Assembly (NCBI GenBank): GCA_021771755.1
Contig: JAETOL010000016.1
Span: 30,161-94,160, forward strand
Length of the DNA: 64,000 nucleotides
From: Lachnospiraceae bacterium
GTDB taxonomy: Bacteria > Bacillota > Clostridia > Lachnospirales > Lachnospiraceae
Direction of reading: 5' to 3'
Under the pieces are notes generated by a model. The model saw only the letters and a list, made by a program, of their open reading frames with translations. It was not told where the DNA came from and made no database searches. The position numbers and the translations under genes were made by a program. Positions 61,742-64,000 of the stretch are shown in pieces (positions within the stretch are counted from its first letter, which is position 1; each line of letters starts with the position of its first letter).

Positions 61742-62326
61742 TCAGATACTATTTCCGATAGCATCAATAATCTCTTTATAATCCAGTTCTCCCAAACCAT
61801 TTCCTGCAACAGAGGGATAGTGTATTACATTATTCCAGTTTTCTGTAACAACACTCCATTCCTTTTCATATGGTGTAAATAAAATCAATCGTTTGGAAGA
61901 GTCAGAAATCTGTCCCGGACATTGCTCGTCTCCCCACCAGGAAGTCAGTTCTCCGAAGGATCCTGCCATCCCTGAAGGATAGCAGGAAGATTTTTTTCCA
62001 TAACCCAACTCATGCGTAGAAGCAACCGGAATATGTCGATATATTACTTTTACCTCTTTTATCGTTTGTGGCATAGACTGAACTGAGGTAAAATCTGGTG
62101 TTGATTTCGTTCCGTATATAATTCCAGTTTTTACAGGAACTTCTGTTTCCTTAACTTCCGTTTCCTTAACTTCTTCTTTCTCATCTTTGTGCTTTTCTGT
62201 TATTTCTACATCATAATACGACGTCTCAGAACCTTTTTCTGTTTTCTTCGACTCGTCTTTTATACAAAATCTCACAATAAAAACCCCTGCCAAAACAGCC
62301 AGACACACTGTAATTAATATTTCCAT
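61742..62326 (-). CDS. Membrane-anchored hypothetical protein, 194 aa
   Basis: Begins MEILITVCLAVLAGVFIV, an N-terminal membrane anchor or uncleaved signal, followed by a Lys/Glu-rich stretch with a short repeat (KETEVKETEV) and a soluble part with two or three cysteines (KKSSCYPSGM, DEQCPGQ). No family is recognised. ATG 62326 has AAGGAG 9-10 nt upstream; the ATG at 62335 is too close to that site. Monocistronic. Confidence 0.65.
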   Translation of the reverse strand: MEILITVCLAVLAGVFIVRFCIKDESKKTEKGSETSYYDVEITEKHKDEKEEVKETEVKETEVPVKTGIIYGTKSTPDFTSVQSMPQTIKEVKVIYRHIPVASTHELGYGKKSSCYPSGMAGSFGELTSWWGDEQCPGQISDSSKRLILFTPYEKEWSVVTENWNNVIHYPSVAGNGLGELDYKEIIDAIGNSI

Positions 62327-62358
62327 ATTTTTCATTCTCCTTTTGAATGCTCATAATA

Positions 62359-62387
62359 ATTTTATTTTCTTTATCCTTTTTTATCAA
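62359..62387 (-). promoter_or_regulatory. Promoter of the 194-aa hypothetical gene
   Basis: TTGATA (62387-62382), 17-bp spacer, TAAAAT (62364-62359). Confidence 0.55.
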
Positions 62388-62452
62388 TCTGTGACATCCA
62401 ATAGGGGCAGATTATTTAAGCAAAAAGAATCTGGCTGACTCCATCAAAAAAG

Positions 62453-62486
62453 ACAAAAAAAACAGAACCCTTTACAGGATTCTGCT
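62453..62486 (-). terminator. Terminator of yceD-rpmF
   Basis: CAGAATCC and GGGTTCTG pair, followed by a run of eight T on the minus strand, just after the rpmF stop. Confidence 0.88.
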
Positions 62487-62498
62487 TTTTACGTTTCA

Positions 62499-62681
62499 TT
62501 AGTCTTCAACTTTAACGATTTCTTTCTTATTGTAGCTTCCGCAAGCCTTGCATACTCTGTGAGGCATCATCAGGGCACCACATTTGCTGCATTTTACCAG
62601 GTTCGGAGCACTCATCTTCCAGTTTGCACGTCTTTTATCACGTCTAGCTTTAGATGTTTTGTTCTTTGGACATATGGACAT
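62499..62681 (-). CDS. rpmF: Ribosomal protein bL32
   Basis: 60-residue 50S protein: CPKNKTSKARRDKRRANWKM and a zinc-ribbon with CSKCG and CKACG, so the four-cysteine (zinc-binding) form. It starts 3 nt after yceD. In many Firmicutes plsX follows directly; here a terminator does. Confidence 0.97.
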   Translation of the reverse strand: MSICPKNKTSKARRDKRRANWKMSAPNLVKCSKCGALMMPHRVCKACGSYNKKEIVKVED

Positions 62682-62684
62682 AGG

Positions 62685-63212
62685 TTACACCTCCTTAAAT
62701 TTACTAAATATATCACTGATAGCTGCCATGCGGGGATCCTTCGGCTCCTCTGCACATCCGCAGGGACCGTCGTTGAGGTTTTTCCCACACTGGCTGCAGA
62801 TGCCTTTGCAGTCTTCTCTGCAGAGTACCTTCAAAGGCCAGCTCATCAGTACCTCAAGATAGACCAACCGGTCCACATCCAGGTCCATTCCTGTGAGATA
62901 GTTGCTCTCATCCAGATCATTAACTCTTTCTTCATCTGTAAGCTTCATATCCAGCTTTCGCTCAATATGGCACGGTATCTCCACCGCTACCTGCTCAAGA
63001 CAACGGTCACAAGGCATTCCGACAGTCACAGAAGTGCTGCCTTTTAGCTCAAGAACCTTATTTCCTGTATTGGTAATGGTCAATTCTACCGGTTTTTTCT
63101 CCAGTACAGGGAACTGCCCAAGCTGAAATTCTATTTTTTCAAGTTCCAGCTCCGCGCTGACCTGTATGGTTTTTCCCTCACAGGATGTAACATCTGATAA
63201 ATGAATCTGCAT
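62685..63212 (-). CDS. yceD: YceD (DUF177) family protein, 23S rRNA accumulation factor-like
   Basis: 175 residues of the DUF177 family, which affects 23S rRNA accumulation in bacteria and plants. CDRCLE (about 69) and the C-terminal CREDCKGICSQCGKNLNDGP are hallmark Cys clusters. It is paired with rpmF as usual. A consensus promoter lies directly upstream, and TAGGAG precedes the ATG. Confidence 0.93.
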   Translation of the reverse strand: MQIHLSDVTSCEGKTIQVSAELELEKIEFQLGQFPVLEKKPVELTITNTGNKVLELKGSTSVTVGMPCDRCLEQVAVEIPCHIERKLDMKLTDEERVNDLDESNYLTGMDLDVDRLVYLEVLMSWPLKVLCREDCKGICSQCGKNLNDGPCGCAEEPKDPRMAAISDIFSKFKEV

Positions 63213-63238
63213 AATTATCTCCTATTCACACTTAGTCA

Positions 63239-63267
63239 ATTATACATAGGAGGCAACCCTTTGTCAA
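63239..63267 (-). promoter_or_regulatory. Promoter of yceD-rpmF
   Basis: Full consensus TTGACA (63267-63262), 17-bp spacer, TATAAT (63244-63239). Confidence 0.92.
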
Positions 63268-63296
63268 GGATTTTTCCAACAGTTACAACAATTCTG

Positions 63297-63881
63297 TTAT
63301 TTTTTGTCAAAAATATCAGGACGACTCATCAGTTCCAGCGGATAATCTCCCAAATGCTCCAGCTTGAATCCGTTTGCTTTATATTTTTCATAATCAAAAG
63401 CATTCAGTTCATCACATGCAAGTTTATGGAATTCGTAGAAATTCGGCCAGTATTCGTAACCATCTCCCAGATTATGAGTCAGATAAGCATCTGCAATATC
63501 ACAGCCCATCTGAGGAGCTACATAAAAGGCACCCATTGCAAGAACATTTACACCATTTCCTGTAATGGCCCGAAGAGCAGCCGGAACACTTTCTACTACT
63601 CCTGAAAATACACCCGGACATTTGCTTGCAGCAATGTGGATTCCCATTCCAGTTCCACAGAAGATCAACGCACGTTCAAATTCACCTTCTGAGATCATGG
63701 AACCTACACGAAGTCCGATTCGATGGAACATTAAATCTGTATCATCGTCTTCCGGAGAACGTACTCCCACGTCTGTTACAGTCCATCCATACTCTTTCAG
63801 ATGAGCCACGACAGCCTCCTTCAAAGGATATCCTGCAAAATCCGCACCAACAAGGATCTGTTTGTCTTTAATGGTTTTCAT
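63297..63881 (-). CDS. RpiB/LacA/LacB-family sugar-phosphate isomerase
   Basis: 194 residues: ILVGADFAGYPLKEAVVAHL at the N-terminus, GVRSPEDDDTD, and FCGTGMGIHIAASKCPGV (about 73-90) with GTGxG and the family Cys. The C-terminal part (YEYWPNFYEFHKLACDELN) is longer than RpiB (about 150 residues), pointing to a related sugar isomerase with another substrate. ATG 63881 has AGGAGG upstream. No promoter is clear, so it may be read with the gene ending at 63956. Confidence 0.85.
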   Translation of the reverse strand: MKTIKDKQILVGADFAGYPLKEAVVAHLKEYGWTVTDVGVRSPEDDDTDLMFHRIGLRVGSMISEGEFERALIFCGTGMGIHIAASKCPGVFSGVVESVPAALRAITGNGVNVLAMGAFYVAPQMGCDIADAYLTHNLGDGYEYWPNFYEFHKLACDELNAFDYEKYKANGFKLEHLGDYPLELMSRPDIFDKK

Positions 63882-63955
63882 CACATTACCTCCTACTACA
63901 ATATATTTATGGTTAATACCCCTTACAGCCAGTAAGGAATTACCCATCTTGTTGC

Positions 63956-64000
63956 TTAAGCTGTTAGAATGATAAGAGCAATCGGTATAGCGGATACCTC
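63956..64000 (-). CDS. Possible 3' end of a membrane protein gene (partial)
   Basis: One frame from the window edge reads VSAIPIALIILTA and stops at TAA (63958-63956). The hydrophobic ending would fit a permease, which would suit a sugar-isomerase neighbour. Only 14 codons are visible, so this is weak. Confidence 0.3.
   Translation of the reverse strand, partial: EVSAIPIALIILTA

Noticed and set aside
1..64000. CRISPR arrays, insertion sequences, prophage, tRNA and rRNA genes
   Set aside because: No regularly spaced repeats, transposase or integrase motifs, or recognisable tRNA/rRNA sequences were seen on either strand by eye.

Overview
The window looks like a chromosome segment of a gut Lachnospiraceae (Blautia / Mediterraneibacter-like Clostridia). 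The reasons are moderate GC with AT-rich intergenic regions, near-consensus sigma-A promoters with 17-bp spacers, AGGAGG ribosome binding sites, a T-box leader, and a strictly fermentative enzyme set: pyruvate formate-lyase, pyruvate phosphate dikinase, pyrophosphate-type phosphofructokinase and D-lactate dehydrogenase. This assignment is inferred from gene content; no 16S rRNA or marker comparison was possible. No tRNA, rRNA, CRISPR array, insertion sequence or prophage was seen.

Layout. 1-3.4 kb (minus): a T-box leader running off the window edge, preceded by a pyruvate formate-lyase operon in which the enzyme is encoded in two pieces (a large subunit with the active-site cysteines and an 80-residue glycyl-radical subunit) plus the activating enzyme. 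3.5-8.6 kb (minus): XRE regulator with an ABC-2 transporter, and an EF-G-like translation GTPase with altered catalytic motifs. 8.7-25 kb (mixed strands): tyrA-aroA, GNAT, D-lactate dehydrogenase, endonuclease IV, a CapA-like exported protein, YccF, MATE, an acidic exported protein, aldehyde dehydrogenase, FolC and a CACHE-GGDEF-EAL protein. Most convergent pairs share one bidirectional terminator. 25-34 kb (minus): a CoA-disulfide reductase / rhodanese / siroheme / ferredoxin fusion with a DUF134 regulator, then ppdK, PPi-PFK and glyS. 34-41 kb (minus): AllA-like protein, recO, era, M16C peptidase, a conserved hypothetical and a C-terminally truncated UDP-galactopyranose mutase. 41-45.6 kb (minus): ylxM-ffh-rpsP-khpA-rimM-trmD-queA. 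45.7-49.5 kb: a cytoplasmic ParB-like/BMP-like fusion with a metallophosphoesterase, and a divergent DUF362 ferredoxin. 49.6-63.9 kb (minus): plsX-rnc-smc-ftsY-ilvA, then Nudix, ABC-F, MATE and a vWA remnant, then rpmF-yceD and an RpiB-like isomerase.

How the parts fit. Central metabolism dominates. PPi-PFK and PPDK both use pyrophosphate and together form a PPi-sparing glycolysis; split PFL and D-LDH are the pyruvate sinks; tyrA-aroA, folC and ilvA are biosynthetic or amino-acid genes. The SRP receptor/targeting pair (ftsY, ffh), ribosome and tRNA maturation genes (era, rimM, trmD, queA, rpsP, rpmF, yceD, rnc) and smc form the housekeeping core. The cluster yceD-rpmF-plsX-(acpP)-rnc-smc-ftsY, common in Firmicutes, is interrupted here by about 5.4 kb between rpmF and plsX and lacks acpP.

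The strongest unusual signals are the split PFL, the ParB-like/BMP fusion without a signal peptide, the four-part sulfur/redox fusion with its tandem operator-like repeats, the EF-G paralogue with Tyr in place of the catalytic His, the truncated Glf, and a promoter placed inside a terminator-like hairpin.
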